The notes: generated by a model not told the origin, from the sequence alone. Shown: positions 1-8,509, counted from the first letter of the stretch. The stretch: DNA of 64,000 nucleotides from Pseudodesulfovibrio sp. JC047 (GCF_010468615.1 NZ_WUEH01000021.1:1-64000), one strand, 5' to 3'. Numbers and translations are program-made.

Positions 1-18
1 ATGATATTTTAATCCTAG

Positions 19-90
19 CCATGTCGGCCTCCTTTGAGCTTCACTTTTACTGGTACTGTTACCAGATTAAGCCTTGGAGTGCCGACATGG
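19..90 (+). other. Nested inverted repeat before the first gene
   Basis: A perfect 10-bp inverted repeat (CCATGTCGGC at 19-28, GCCGACATGG at 81-90) encloses a second perfect hairpin (CTGGTA at 50-55, TACCAG at 60-65, loop CTGT). The structure ends about 34 bp before the ribosome-binding site of the TPR gene. It could be a structured leader, a small RNA or the terminator of a gene left of the window. Only a short T-run (TATTTTTG) follows it. Confidence 0.4.
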
Positions 91-138
91 TATTTTTGTG
101 TATTGAGATGGTATCCCACCACCCAAGGAGACCCAACC

Positions 139-696
139 ATGGCTTTTTTCGACCGCTTTGTGCAGCCGTATCGCATTGGTGAAAAGAATTTCGAACGAGG
201 GCGAACCGCTGAATTCCGTCGCGATGAAACAAAGGCCGCCGCATATTTTGCCACGGCAGCCACCGCGTTTGACGACCATCTGCGCAAAAAAACCGCCGCA
301 CACAAGGACGTGCGCCCGTCGCATCTGGTCATGGCCGGTATCTGTTATGCCCGAACTGGACGTTTTGAAGACGCCCTCCACACCCTTGAAACATGTCTCG
401 AAGCAAAGGATATTCCTGATGCCTTCCTTCATGCCGGATACGCAGCAGCCAAACTCGGCAAGACGAAAACCGCCATTGCGCACTGGACACACTACCCGGA
501 CTGGGCCGGACAACGCATCATCAGCACGGCCCTTAAAACAATCCTGCGGACCATTCAATCCGCCGATGAACCGGACCTTCAGTTTGCCTGTGAAGCCGTG
601 GCCAACGCCATCCGAGCACAAGACGCATACAACCGTGTGGACAGGAATTTTCGAGACAGGGGACAACGAGATCGTGAACACCGGCAGGGATATTGA
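139..696 (+). CDS. TPR-like helical repeat protein
   Basis: This is a 185-aa soluble protein with no signal peptide. Residues about 55-115 read as tetratricopeptide-type helix pairs (YARTGRFEDALHTLETCL followed by AGYAAAKLGKTKTAIAHW), so it is probably a protein-protein interaction scaffold. The C-terminus is polar and charged. I chose the ATG at 139 because AAGGAG lies at 124-129; an in-frame upstream extension to 34 has no ribosome-binding site and runs through the leader hairpin. It ends just before the beta-helix gene on the same strand, which suggests co-transcription. The partner is not identifiable from sequence. Confidence 0.75.
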   Translation: MAFFDRFVQPYRIGEKNFERGRTAEFRRDETKAAAYFATAATAFDDHLRKKTAAHKDVRPSHLVMAGICYARTGRFEDALHTLETCLEAKDIPDAFLHAGYAAAKLGKTKTAIAHWTHYPDWAGQRIISTALKTILRTIQSADEPDLQFACEAVANAIRAQDAYNRVDRNFRDRGQRDREHRQGY

Positions 697-740
697 CCCA
701 CCATTTGTCAACCCGGTCCAAAGCATGTAATTTCTTCTCC

Positions 741-2072
741 ATGCCACACAGAATTCTTCGCTTGAAATTCACTCTATCCGGACTGGTCACGCTCTTTTTG
801 CTGGCCCTTGTTTGTGCAGTTCCGGCCCATGCAGCCGATACCACCGTTATTGGCACTGACACTCCGACGCAGGATGTCCCCAATGTTCAGGCCGCCGTGG
901 ACAAGGGCGGCTCAGTGCTGCTCAAGGGACATTTCAATTTCGGAACCGACGGGCGAATCAAAATCACGAAAAACATCCGCATTTCCGGAGAAATCGACGA
1001 AATAGGTGATCCAAAAACACTCATCAGCGGCGGATTTTGGACATTGTACGCCCCTTTGCCGTACCCGGACGCTCCTCCGGCCGAAACCGGGCCCATTGTG
1101 GCCATCCGCGCCATCCGATTCGATCGGGCCAAAGGCTCGCCGCTTCATTTCCCGCATGTCAGTGGGCTGGATATCAGGGACTGTGTCGTGACCAACGTCC
1201 TTCCCCAACAAATCGACATCGAACGATCCGAACGGGACACCCTGCCCTTTCAAGCCGGAGTCGTTGTGGGCAATCGCATCGTCTTCACCAAAGGACCATT
1301 GAAAAAAGCGGTGACCGGCACGATTCGAATTGAAGACAATCGGTTTTTCATGGAAGACACCCACCCGGACACCACAGCGGGATTCGGCGTTCTCGCGAAC
1401 TGGACCACCGGCGCAGCAATCACTATCCGCAACAACACGATCCTCCACACCTCTCGCAACGCCATTGAAGTGCTGGATAACGTCCGGGATATCAAAGGGA
1501 ATGGGTCCATATCCATCGCCGAAAACCGCATCGTGACTGCCGAAGAAGGAATTCCCTACCCACACAAATATACCCCGAACGGCATTGTGGCCGGCTGGTA
1601 TTTCGATACGCGAGGGGGCACGGATTTTTCCCGCAACAGTCGAATTGCCATAACCGGCAACCGCATCGAAGGACGCGGCAATGCCTCCACCGGAATATTG
1701 CTCTATGCCAATGACACTGTGGTCACCTGCAACGACATCGTTCTGGCAGGCGGCGACAGGTCTCGCGGCATCGTTCAGACCGGCTCGCGCGGTTTTTTTG
1801 CCAACAACCGGGTCCGGGGTGAAGGTCGATACGCGATCTATTGTTATCCCTTTGAATCACTCAAGGCCACGGCCAACACCTTTGCCTGGACCGATCTCAA
1901 CGATTTCACTGGCATCAAGGGACATATCCTGCTTGGCGGTCAGGTCAACCTTGTCATCGGCACAGCCCCTTTCCTTCTGGATAAAGGCCGGGGCAACCGG
2001 GTCGTTGAAACGCCTCCATGCGCGCTCCCGGAAATCGATCCGGAAAACGAATCCTGGACCTCAACAGAATAA
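741..2072 (+). CDS. Secreted right-handed parallel beta-helix protein
   Basis: This 443-aa protein has a clear Sec signal peptide (residues 1-31, hydrophobic core LSGLVTLFLLALVCAV, cleavage near AHA-AD). The mature part consists of repeated rungs with Asn and aliphatic ladders such as ITIRNNTILHTSRNAIEV and IAITGNRIEG, typical of NosD/pectate-lyase-like beta-helix proteins that bind or modify polysaccharides at the cell surface. No catalytic site can be assigned, so a carbohydrate role is inference from the fold. The ATG at 741 is preferred over an in-frame TTG at 693 because it starts directly at the signal peptide, although its ribosome-binding site is weak. It follows the TPR gene in the same direction. 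Confidence 0.75.
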   Translation: MPHRILRLKFTLSGLVTLFLLALVCAVPAHAADTTVIGTDTPTQDVPNVQAAVDKGGSVLLKGHFNFGTDGRIKITKNIRISGEIDEIGDPKTLISGGFWTLYAPLPYPDAPPAETGPIVAIRAIRFDRAKGSPLHFPHVSGLDIRDCVVTNVLPQQIDIERSERDTLPFQAGVVVGNRIVFTKGPLKKAVTGTIRIEDNRFFMEDTHPDTTAGFGVLANWTTGAAITIRNNTILHTSRNAIEVLDNVRDIKGNGSISIAENRIVTAEEGIPYPHKYTPNGIVAGWYFDTRGGTDFSRNSRIAITGNRIEGRGNASTGILLYANDTVVTCNDIVLAGGDRSRGIVQTGSRGFFANNRVRGEGRYAIYCYPFESLKATANTFAWTDLNDFTGIKGHILLGGQVNLVIGTAPFLLDKGRGNRVVETPPCALPEIDPENESWTSTE

Positions 2073-2144
2073 CCGGATCGACCAAATCAGTGCCAATGGC
2101 CTCAGGCACTGTTCCTCCAACCTAAAAGAAAAACGGCTTTTGTG

Positions 2145-2194
2145 TTGACACCCCCTCATTCTCACTATATTGATTGATAACGATTTTCAATTTC
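2145..2194 (+). promoter_or_regulatory. Promoter with Fur-like box upstream of the DUF2325 gene
   Basis: A TTGACA -35 element at 2145-2150 is followed by an AT-rich -10 region near 2166-2173. Immediately downstream, 2176-2194 matches 14 of 19 positions of the classical Fur box GATAATGATAATCATTATC. The box sits over the probable transcription start and 20 bp before the ATG at 2214, a position suited to Fur repression in iron-replete cells. Fur control is inference from the motif. Confidence 0.6.
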
Positions 2195-2213
2195 AACAAC
2201 AAAAGAGGCAAAT

Positions 2214-2495
2214 ATGTGTGCTGCGCTCGTTGGCGGAATGGACAGGCTCAAAAGGGAATACATGATTGAAGCCAAGAAAAATGGCGTCAAACTCAAACAT
2301 TTTACCGGCAAGGAACGAAAGATATCCCAATCATTGGGAAACGTCGATTTTGTGGTGATGTTCACCAACAAGGTCTCCCACAAGGCCCGGAAAGACGTGC
2401 TTGACGCAGTGCGCGGCAAGAATGTTCCGGTCTACATGCACCACTCCTGTGGCATCAGCACCCTGCGCAAACAGTTGGGTGAAGTTGTCGGCTAA
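2214..2495 (+). CDS. DUF2325 domain protein
   Basis: This 93-aa protein matches the compact DUF2325 family: an initial CAALVGG strand, a central VDFVVMFTNKVSH segment and a conserved HHSCGIS motif near the C-terminus, where the His and Cys residues could bind a metal or redox cofactor. It is full length for the family, whose function is not established. The AAAAGAGG ribosome-binding site sits 6-8 bp before the ATG. The Fur-like box upstream suggests induction in iron limitation. Its stop codon overlaps the stop codon of the convergent cheV gene, leaving no intergenic terminator between the two. Confidence 0.8.
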   Translation: MCAALVGGMDRLKREYMIEAKKNGVKLKHFTGKERKISQSLGNVDFVVMFTNKVSHKARKDVLDAVRGKNVPVYMHHSCGISTLRKQLGEVVG

Positions 2496-3448
2496 CAGGA
2501 CTCCTGTTCGCTCCATCCTTGAATCAACTGAATAACCTTCTGCGTCAATCCTTCGAATTCAGGCTTGGTTACTTGGGCATCAGCCATGACGGCCTTGCCT
2601 TTGTGCAGGACGGATTTTGAAATAAGTGATGAGAACAAGGTCACGGGCAACACCTTGAGCACAGGATCTTCCTTGATTCGGCGAGTCAACGTGTAGCCAT
2701 CCATCTGAGGCATTTCCACGTCCGACACCACCGCGTCCAGATACTCCAGAGGACTTTTTCCTTCCTCGATGGATTTTTCCTTGATGTCTTGCAACCGTGC
2801 CCATGCTTCGGCCCCATCACCGACCATGTCCACGTCAAAATTCGCCGTGGTAAAATTATTTTCCAACAACTGCCGCACGGATGTGGAATCATCCGCGATC
2901 AATGCACGATATCGCTCATCGGCAACCACACTGTTCTCTTGCACATTGGCAGCCCCGGATCCGTCAAGATCAGCCAGGACCTGTTCAAGGTCGAGCATGA
3001 GGACAAATCGGTCCTTGATCTTGATCGTGCCGGTAATGCAGTTTGTCTCCATGGACGAAACGTACTTGCTGGGCGGCTCCACATCGGCCCAATTGACGCG
3101 ATAAATCTGCGTTACGCCGGAAACCAGAAAACCGGTGATCATGGAGTTGAATTCCGTGACAATAATCGGTTCATTCGGGGCTGGTGCCTTGGTGATATCA
3201 AGCCAGACGCTCAAATCCACAACGGGCAAAATCAGATCTCGAAGGGGAATCGTCCCAAGGAAACTCGGATGCACGGCCGCTTCGGACCCTTCAAGTCCCT
3301 CTGGAGCCTCGACAACTTCAAGAACTTTGGCGACATTCACGCCATAATATTGGGTGACCACACCCTTCTCAGTCTCTTCCTTGACAAAAAACTCAATAAT
3401 CTCAAGTTCATTTGTCCCTGTTTCCAACAATATATCAGCCTGGCTCAT
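2492..3448 (-). CDS. cheV: Chemotaxis coupling protein CheV (CheW-REC)
   Basis: This 318-aa cytoplasmic protein has a CheW-like coupling domain (residues about 15-165, with YGVNVAKVLEVVE and LGTIPLRDLILPVVDL) fused to a response-regulator receiver domain (about 185-312). The receiver contains ADDS near its start, the phospho-acceptor Asp in VVSDVEMPQMDG and a Lys in VTKPEF. CheV proteins link chemoreceptors to CheA, and phosphorylation of the receiver is thought to help adaptation. A GGAGG ribosome-binding site precedes the ATG at 3448. The gene stands alone, convergent with the DUF2325 gene; other chemotaxis genes in the window (MCP, CheX) are distant. Confidence 0.93.
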   Translation of the reverse strand: MSQADILLETGTNELEIIEFFVKEETEKGVVTQYYGVNVAKVLEVVEAPEGLEGSEAAVHPSFLGTIPLRDLILPVVDLSVWLDITKAPAPNEPIIVTEFNSMITGFLVSGVTQIYRVNWADVEPPSKYVSSMETNCITGTIKIKDRFVLMLDLEQVLADLDGSGAANVQENSVVADERYRALIADDSTSVRQLLENNFTTANFDVDMVGDGAEAWARLQDIKEKSIEEGKSPLEYLDAVVSDVEMPQMDGYTLTRRIKEDPVLKVLPVTLFSSLISKSVLHKGKAVMADAQVTKPEFEGLTQKVIQLIQGWSEQESC

Positions 3449-3568
3449 TTGGTTTCCTCCCTTCCCCGAATGGACTGTCCGAAGACACGCTTAACACGGC
3501 CTCATACCCAAAATGAATGATTATTTTCACTTTTATCCGATTTTGACACCACCCCTTTCAGGCACGAC

Positions 3569-3601
3569 AAAACCCCACAAACAAAAAGCTCATGGGGTCT
3601 G
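3569..3601 (-). terminator. Probable terminator downstream of neuB
   Basis: On the minus strand an ACCCCA/TGGGGT stem with a loop of about 15-18 nt is followed by TTTTG. It lies about 70 bp beyond the neuB stop codon. The stem is short, so the call is tentative. Confidence 0.35.
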
Positions 3602-3673
3602 AAAAAAACGACGCATCTTTCATGAACACGTCACGCTGTGACGCGCTGCATCAAGGGCACCGTATTCCCTTGT

Positions 3674-4765
3674 TCAGGACGTCGCGACCTCGCCAACAGT
3701 TCCCGCTTCATTCCGCAGGGTATCCCATTGGACGGGCTCTTCGAGCTGAACAGCGCGATTGAGAACCTTGCCCAAAACTTCATCCCAATGGACCGGAGAC
3801 ACACCGACTCTCGGACAACGCGTGGTCAGATCCGCTTCGGTCAAGACATGCCCCGCAGGCAATTCCCGAGAAAACACGATGCATTTACGGAGTTTTTTGG
3901 AAGCGGCCTGCTCTTCGGGAAACACGACCTTTCCCTTGACCTGAATGGCTTTTTCCACTTCCCGAATCATGGTCACCATGGACGCCAGTTCCTGCGGTTC
4001 CAGCGACGCTTGGTGATCGGTTCCCTTCAGGCTTTTATCCAACGTGAAATGCCGCTCGACAACACACGCTCCAAGAGCTGCTGCGCCCACACTGGGACCA
4101 ACGCCCTTTTCATGGCCGGAATAGCCCACAGGGACGGTGTACCGTTCCCTCAAAGCGTCCATGACCGGCAGTCCAATCTGGTCTTCCGGGCAGGGATACG
4201 TGGAATTGCAATGCAACAGAATCACCTTGTCATGAAACGCATGAATTTCGGCCAAGGCCACATCAATATCTTCCAGACTGCTCATGCCGGTGGACAAAAT
4301 GATCGGAATACCCGTAGCAGCATACTTGCGTACCAACGGCACATTGACCAGCTCAGCAGAACTGATCTTAAGCAGCTCCACATCCAGGCTGACAATCTGG
4401 TCAAGACTGGGTGCATCCCAGGCTGAAGCAAAAAAGATCAATCCCTTGGATTCGCTGTACGCCTTCAGCCGTCCCATTTCTTCAATAGACAACTCCAAAG
4501 CGTCACGATGCTCACCATAGGTCGGTCCAAAACTGTTGGGGCCGGTATACGGCGCAGCCCTGCCCTCCCGGGTCAGAAGGGCCTCGGCATCCCTTTTTTG
4601 AAATTTAACCCCCTGCACACCGGCAGCGGCGGCTTCATCGACCATCTTTTGGGCGATATTGTACTCACCTTGATGGTTGTTGCCGATCTCTGCGACAATA
4701 AAACAGGGATGGCCGGAGCCAATGGTGACACCTGAACGAAGTGTGACGGACTGAATCTGTTGCAT
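3674..4765 (-). CDS. neuB: N-acetylneuraminate (sialic acid) synthase family protein
   Basis: This 363-aa enzyme of the NeuB family condenses phosphoenolpyruvate with an N-acetylated hexose to make a nonulosonic acid for surface glycans or flagellin. The TIM-barrel part (residues about 20-270) shows FIVAEIGNNHQG, GVQGVKFQKRD, LLKISSAE, ILSTGMSS, HCNSTYPCP and GYSGHEKG, all hallmark segments. The C-terminal region (about 300-355) is an SAF antifreeze-like domain. Length and architecture are normal. Sequence alone does not separate sialic, legionaminic and pseudaminic acid synthases. Its start is one base from the stop of the upstream wHTH/Rossmann gene, so the two form one transcript; no cytidylyltransferase is nearby. 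Confidence 0.88.
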   Translation of the reverse strand: MQQIQSVTLRSGVTIGSGHPCFIVAEIGNNHQGEYNIAQKMVDEAAAAGVQGVKFQKRDAEALLTREGRAAPYTGPNSFGPTYGEHRDALELSIEEMGRLKAYSESKGLIFFASAWDAPSLDQIVSLDVELLKISSAELVNVPLVRKYAATGIPIILSTGMSSLEDIDVALAEIHAFHDKVILLHCNSTYPCPEDQIGLPVMDALRERYTVPVGYSGHEKGVGPSVGAAALGACVVERHFTLDKSLKGTDHQASLEPQELASMVTMIREVEKAIQVKGKVVFPEEQAASKKLRKCIVFSRELPAGHVLTEADLTTRCPRVGVSPVHWDEVLGKVLNRAVQLEEPVQWDTLRNEAGTVGEVATS

Positions 4766-4766
4766 A

Positions 4767-5441
4767 TCAGAATCTCACAATTTGAAATCCGCGCTTTTCA
4801 GAATATGGCTCGAGCTGCTCGAAAATCTCGGCCTGTTTGCCAAAAGAAGTAATGACAACGGCATCGCAGTCAACCTGATCCAGAACATGCGGCGCGGAAA
4901 CCACATGACCATTAAAAATCTGCCCCTGTTTCTTCGTATCATTATCAAGCAGTGCCAGTATTTGGAATCCTGTCTCTCGAAGAGCGGACAGCACCACTTC
5001 GCACGTCTCGGAAGCACCGAACAAGACCAATTTTGTCTTTCCCTGTTTTTCCAGAAAACCAAGCCGGTTCAACACGAATTCCTTGATCGTCGAGTACAGA
5101 CGAACCGTTTCAGACGAATAGTCGGAAAACATCCGCTGTCGAGACGCCTTACCCTGTTCTGTCAGGGTATAGTTGTAGCTCTTTCCGTTGACCGGGTAAA
5201 ATTCTATCAATTGTTCGGATTGCAGTTGCTTGAGATATTGATTGACCATGGCCCCGGACAGATGAAGCTGCCGACCCAACTCAAACTGGGACACTGTGGA
5301 ATCCCGTGAAAGCGCATCCAAAATGGCAAGCACTCGCGCGCGCTTGCTCGGTTTCAGATAACACCCATCGGTTATCAACATTCCGGGAATCACATTTTCA
5401 CCATGGTCAGCCATAACTCTCTCGGTCGTTCGTTCGGTCAA
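4767..5441 (-). CDS. Winged-helix DNA-binding protein with C-terminal Rossmann-like domain
   Basis: This 224-aa protein has two parts. Residues about 25-110 form a winged helix-turn-helix (STVSQFELGRQLHLSGAMVNQYLKQL and a wing NGKSYNYTLTEQG), as in MarR/ArsR-like regulators. Residues about 135-224 (KLVLFGASETCEVVLSAL, ILALLDNDTKKQG, CDAVVITSFG) resemble a nucleotide- or sugar-binding Rossmann domain like the N-terminus of PglD/sialic-acid O-acetyltransferases. It directly precedes neuB, so it may couple nonulosonic-acid metabolism to transcription; that is inference. The TTG start at 5441 has GAGG 8 bp upstream; an ATG at 5414 is possible but its GAGAG is too close. Confidence 0.75.
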   Translation of the reverse strand: MTERTTERVMADHGENVIPGMLITDGCYLKPSKRARVLAILDALSRDSTVSQFELGRQLHLSGAMVNQYLKQLQSEQLIEFYPVNGKSYNYTLTEQGKASRQRMFSDYSSETVRLYSTIKEFVLNRLGFLEKQGKTKLVLFGASETCEVVLSALRETGFQILALLDNDTKKQGQIFNGHVVSAPHVLDQVDCDAVVITSFGKQAEIFEQLEPYSEKRGFQIVRF

Positions 5442-5925
5442 TGAATCATCCTCGACACAGAGGATTTACACATCAAAACATGTCACTCTAGACAGGGGCT
5501 GTAGCCCTGTCAACACACCAATTTTCCATGATTTGAAACGGATTTTCGTCCATGTCTTTTTCAAAGCCATTGCGCGACAATCGTTGACACATTGAATAAT
5601 CGGTCGGTTTCAATGCAAACTTTAGCCGCACGGAAATCCTTTCCTCATTCTGGAAACAAAAAAAAGAGTTGCAAAGAATCTGCCAAAACACGATTCTCCC
5701 GATGGCAAACGGGGCCCTCTCAGATCAACTCGCTGGCATTCATATGTTTATTTTTCATAACATGCTGCCAGAAAAACACATTTTCCCAGCCAAAACGGCA
5801 ATGATGCGTTCGTTCGTCAAAAACTCGACTTGTCACCGTTTGAAACACACTGTATTGACCCCGTGCCCCGCCTATTATAGGTTTGGGAGACACTATTATT
5901 TCAACACAACAAGGATATCCTCTCC
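5442..5925. other. Divergent intergenic region between the wHTH and acyl-CoA ligase genes
   Basis: This 484-bp region must hold both divergent promoters. It contains an imperfect palindrome at 5491-5511 (GACAGGG...CCCTGTC), close to the start of the wHTH gene, which could be an operator. No ORF with convincing coding character was seen. Confidence 0.5.
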
Positions 5926-7665
5926 ATGGAGCATATAGAACGCCCCTGGCTCAAGGCGTATGACCCTGACGTGCCGCCAACCCTGGACTATGACAAAATT
6001 CCCTTATTCCGTTTTCTGGACAGGGCTGCCCACAAATGGCCAAAACGAACGGCCATTGTCTTCAAGAACTGGTCAATCACCTATGCCAAGCTCAAAATTC
6101 AAAGCGAAATTTTCGCAGCCAATCTCAAAGCCGCCGGAATACGCAAAGGGGATCGGGTTGCCCTGATGCTCCCCAACCTCCCGCAGACCATCATCGCTTT
6201 TTGGGGCGTTCTGCGGGCAGGAGCAACAGGTGTCATGACCAATCCGCTGTACATGGAAACGGAAATCATTCACCAGTTCAACGATGCAGGGGTCAGATGC
6301 TGCATCACTCTGGACATGCTTTGGCCCAAATTAAATAAATTGCGAGGGGCCATTCCGGTCGAAAAATTCTACATCACCACCGTTGGTGAAGGATTGAAAT
6401 TTCCCCTCAGCACTCTGTATAAACTCCAAGCCAAAAAAAACGGCACTGCTCCCAAAATCCCCTACGACGGAAAACACGTCCTCCCCTTCAAAGACCTGAC
6501 CAAAGGCCGCGAGAGATTCACCGAAGAAAAAACGAACTATCAGGACCCGGCCCTGTTCCAATACACTGGCGGGACCACCGGCGTGGCCAAGGGATGCATT
6601 CTCAGTCATTTCAATATCAGTGCAAACATGCGGCAGTGCCATGCCATGATGCACACTCTGGGTAAGGAAAAAGAAACCTTTCTCGGTATCCTCCCCTATT
6701 TCCATATATATGGATTGACCACGTGCCTGGCCTGGCCCACCAGTCTGGGCGCAACGCTCGCTCCATTCCCGAGATACGTCCCACTGGATGTCCTCAAGGG
6801 CATCAACAAGCTCAAGCCCACGGTCTTTCCCGGGGCACCGTCGCTGTACATTTCCCTGCTCCAGCAGAAGAACATCGACAAGTATGATCTCAAGTCCATC
6901 AATGTCTGTGTGTCCGGGTCCGCGCCCATGCCAGTTGAATACATGGAACAATTCAAGGAACGCTCCGGCACCGCCATCACCGAGGGGTATGGCCTGACCG
7001 AGGCCTCTCCAGTCACCCACTTCAACCCGCTGGAAGGCGTGAGCAAGGTCGGTTCCATCGGACTGCCCTTCCCGGATACAGACGCAAAGATTGTTGATAT
7101 GGAAGTCGGTGGCGACCCGCTCCCGCCGGGCAAGCGCGGGGAACTCGTGGTCCGAGGACCGCAGATCATGCAAGGCTATTACAACCGCCCGGACGCCACG
7201 GCCGACGTCCTGCGAAACGGCTGGCTGTACACCGGCGACATCGCCACCATGGATGAAGAAGGATATTTCTACATCGTGGACCGCAAGAAAGACCTCATTA
7301 TCTCGGGTGGATACAACATCTACCCACGAGAAATCGATGAAGTGTTGCACTCGCATCCGAAAATCAAGGAAGCCGTATCCGTGGGTATCCCGCATGAAGC
7401 ACGCGGTGAAATCGTCAAGGCATACGTCGTGACACAACCGGGCGAAACGTTGTCCAGAAGTGACGTCATTGCCTACTGTCGAGAAAAAATGGCCAACTAC
7501 AAGGTCCCCCGCAAGGTCGAGTTCCGGGAAGACCTTCCCAAGACCATGGTTGGCAAGGTGCTTCGCCGCGCTCTGCGAGAAGAGGAAGAAGCAAAGATCG
7601 AAGCGAAAAAGGCCCGAAAAGCCCAAAAGAAAGCGCAAAAAAACGCAAAAAATGACACCCAATAA
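5926..7665 (+). CDS. Long-chain fatty acid-CoA ligase (AMP-forming)
   Basis: This 579-aa adenylate-forming enzyme activates a fatty acid with ATP and CoA. Core motifs are the P-loop-like segment YTGGTTGVAKG (near residue 210), EGYGLTEASP, LYTGDIATMDEEGYFYIVDRKKDLI and the C-terminal catalytic lysine region PKTMVGKVLRR. The arrangement is that of FadD-type long-chain ligases rather than acetyl-CoA synthetase. The last 30 residues are a Lys/Ala/Glu-rich tail. AAGGAT precedes the ATG at 5926. The gene overlaps the start of the APS kinase gene by 14 bp, so they are probably translationally coupled, and the liv transporter genes follow. Confidence 0.88.
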   Translation: MEHIERPWLKAYDPDVPPTLDYDKIPLFRFLDRAAHKWPKRTAIVFKNWSITYAKLKIQSEIFAANLKAAGIRKGDRVALMLPNLPQTIIAFWGVLRAGATGVMTNPLYMETEIIHQFNDAGVRCCITLDMLWPKLNKLRGAIPVEKFYITTVGEGLKFPLSTLYKLQAKKNGTAPKIPYDGKHVLPFKDLTKGRERFTEEKTNYQDPALFQYTGGTTGVAKGCILSHFNISANMRQCHAMMHTLGKEKETFLGILPYFHIYGLTTCLAWPTSLGATLAPFPRYVPLDVLKGINKLKPTVFPGAPSLYISLLQQKNIDKYDLKSINVCVSGSAPMPVEYMEQFKERSGTAITEGYGLTEASPVTHFNPLEGVSKVGSIGLPFPDTDAKIVDMEVGGDPLPPGKRGELVVRGPQIMQGYYNRPDATADVLRNGWLYTGDIATMDEEGYFYIVDRKKDLIISGGYNIYPREIDEVLHSHPKIKEAVSVGIPHEARGEIVKAYVVTQPGETLSRSDVIAYCREKMANYKVPRKVEFREDLPKTMVGKVLRRALREEEEAKIEAKKARKAQKKAQKNAKNDTQ

Positions 7666-8263
7666 CAGCAACGGTACATTCCGTGGCGAAGTCTTCCGGA
7701 AGCACCGCGAAACACGAAATGGCCACCGCGCCGTGACGCTGTGGTTCTGCGGCCTGTCCGGAGCCGGGAAATCAACCATTGCCCACGCCGTGGGAAAACG
7801 CCTTTTCGACAGTGGCATTCATGCCTACACTTTTGATGGCGACAACGTCCGGCATGGGCTGTGTGGCGACTTGGCTTTTTCACCGAAGGATCGAGCCGAA
7901 AACATCCGACGTATCAGTGAAATGACCAAACTCTTCATGGACGCCGGGACCATCTGCCTGTGCGCGTTCATTACCCCGGAGCACGACGTTCAACAGCGTC
8001 TCCGTGCCATGCATGAAGATGGGGATTTCTATCTCATCCATGTGGACTGTCCGGTCGAAGAATGTGAGAAACGTGATGTCAAAGGGTATTACAAACTCGC
8101 TCGGCAGGGAAAAATCAAAAATTATACCGGCATCAGTGCTCCGTATGATCCACCGGAAAACCCGGACCTGCACCTTGAAACAGCCACCAGATCCCTCGAA
8201 GACTGCGTGACTGAAGTCCTGGATTTTATCAAAAGGAAAACACTCAATTCGTCCATGAAATAA
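7652..8263 (+). CDS. cysC: Adenylylsulfate (APS) kinase
   Basis: This 203-aa enzyme phosphorylates adenylyl sulfate to PAPS. It carries the P-loop GLSGAGKST (near residue 34), FDGDNVRHGL, the FSPKDRAENIRR segment and KNYTGISAPYDPPENPDLHL, all conserved in CysC. It is a stand-alone kinase with no ATP-sulfurylase domain. The ATG at 7652 lies inside the end of the upstream ligase gene. In sulfate reducers APS is reduced directly during respiration, so PAPS here more likely serves sulfate-group transfer or assimilation; that is inference. A perfect 16-bp palindrome lies 50 bp downstream. Confidence 0.92.
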   Translation: MTPNNSNGTFRGEVFRKHRETRNGHRAVTLWFCGLSGAGKSTIAHAVGKRLFDSGIHAYTFDGDNVRHGLCGDLAFSPKDRAENIRRISEMTKLFMDAGTICLCAFITPEHDVQQRLRAMHEDGDFYLIHVDCPVEECEKRDVKGYYKLARQGKIKNYTGISAPYDPPENPDLHLETATRSLEDCVTEVLDFIKRKTLNSSMK

Positions 8264-8313
8264 GCCATAAATACACAATTGAGTTTTTTGAAAACTTTAT
8301 GTTGACAATATTG

Positions 8314-8350
8314 GAAACCGAAATTTTTCTTTTTGAAAAATTTCGGTTTC
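8314..8350. promoter_or_regulatory. Perfect 16-bp inverted repeat between cysC and livJ
   Basis: The arms at 8314-8329 and 8335-8350 are perfectly complementary (16 bp) around a five-T loop. The stem is AT-rich, with a GAAACCGAAA core. A TTGACA at 8302-8307 lies just upstream. It could end the cysC transcript or act as an operator or attenuator for the liv operon. It shares the half-site AACCGAAAT with the palindrome upstream of dsrA, but in the opposite order. Confidence 0.5.
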
Positions 8351-8509
8351 ATTTCTTATGAAACACCTTGAAAAGACGTCTTTTATCCAACCATACCACC
8401 ATATTTGCAAAATTGTATTTTGAAAACCCCCTTCCTCTAACGGGGTATTTCGTGTAAGCATCTACGCTGTTTCGATTGGTAACTACTATTTCTATGAGAG
8501 GAGGAGAGG

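Noticed and set aside
67-747. Long minus-strand ORF under the first gene
   Set aside because: It runs opposite the TPR gene, has no ribosome-binding site and its translation lacks any recognisable domain.
5488-5691. 67-aa minus-strand ORF before the wHTH gene
   Set aside because: No ribosome-binding site and no recognisable features; the region is the divergent promoter area.
6331-7818. 495-aa minus-strand ORF within the acyl-CoA ligase gene
   Set aside because: The plus-strand ligase is well supported by motifs and a ribosome-binding site; this frame is its antisense shadow.
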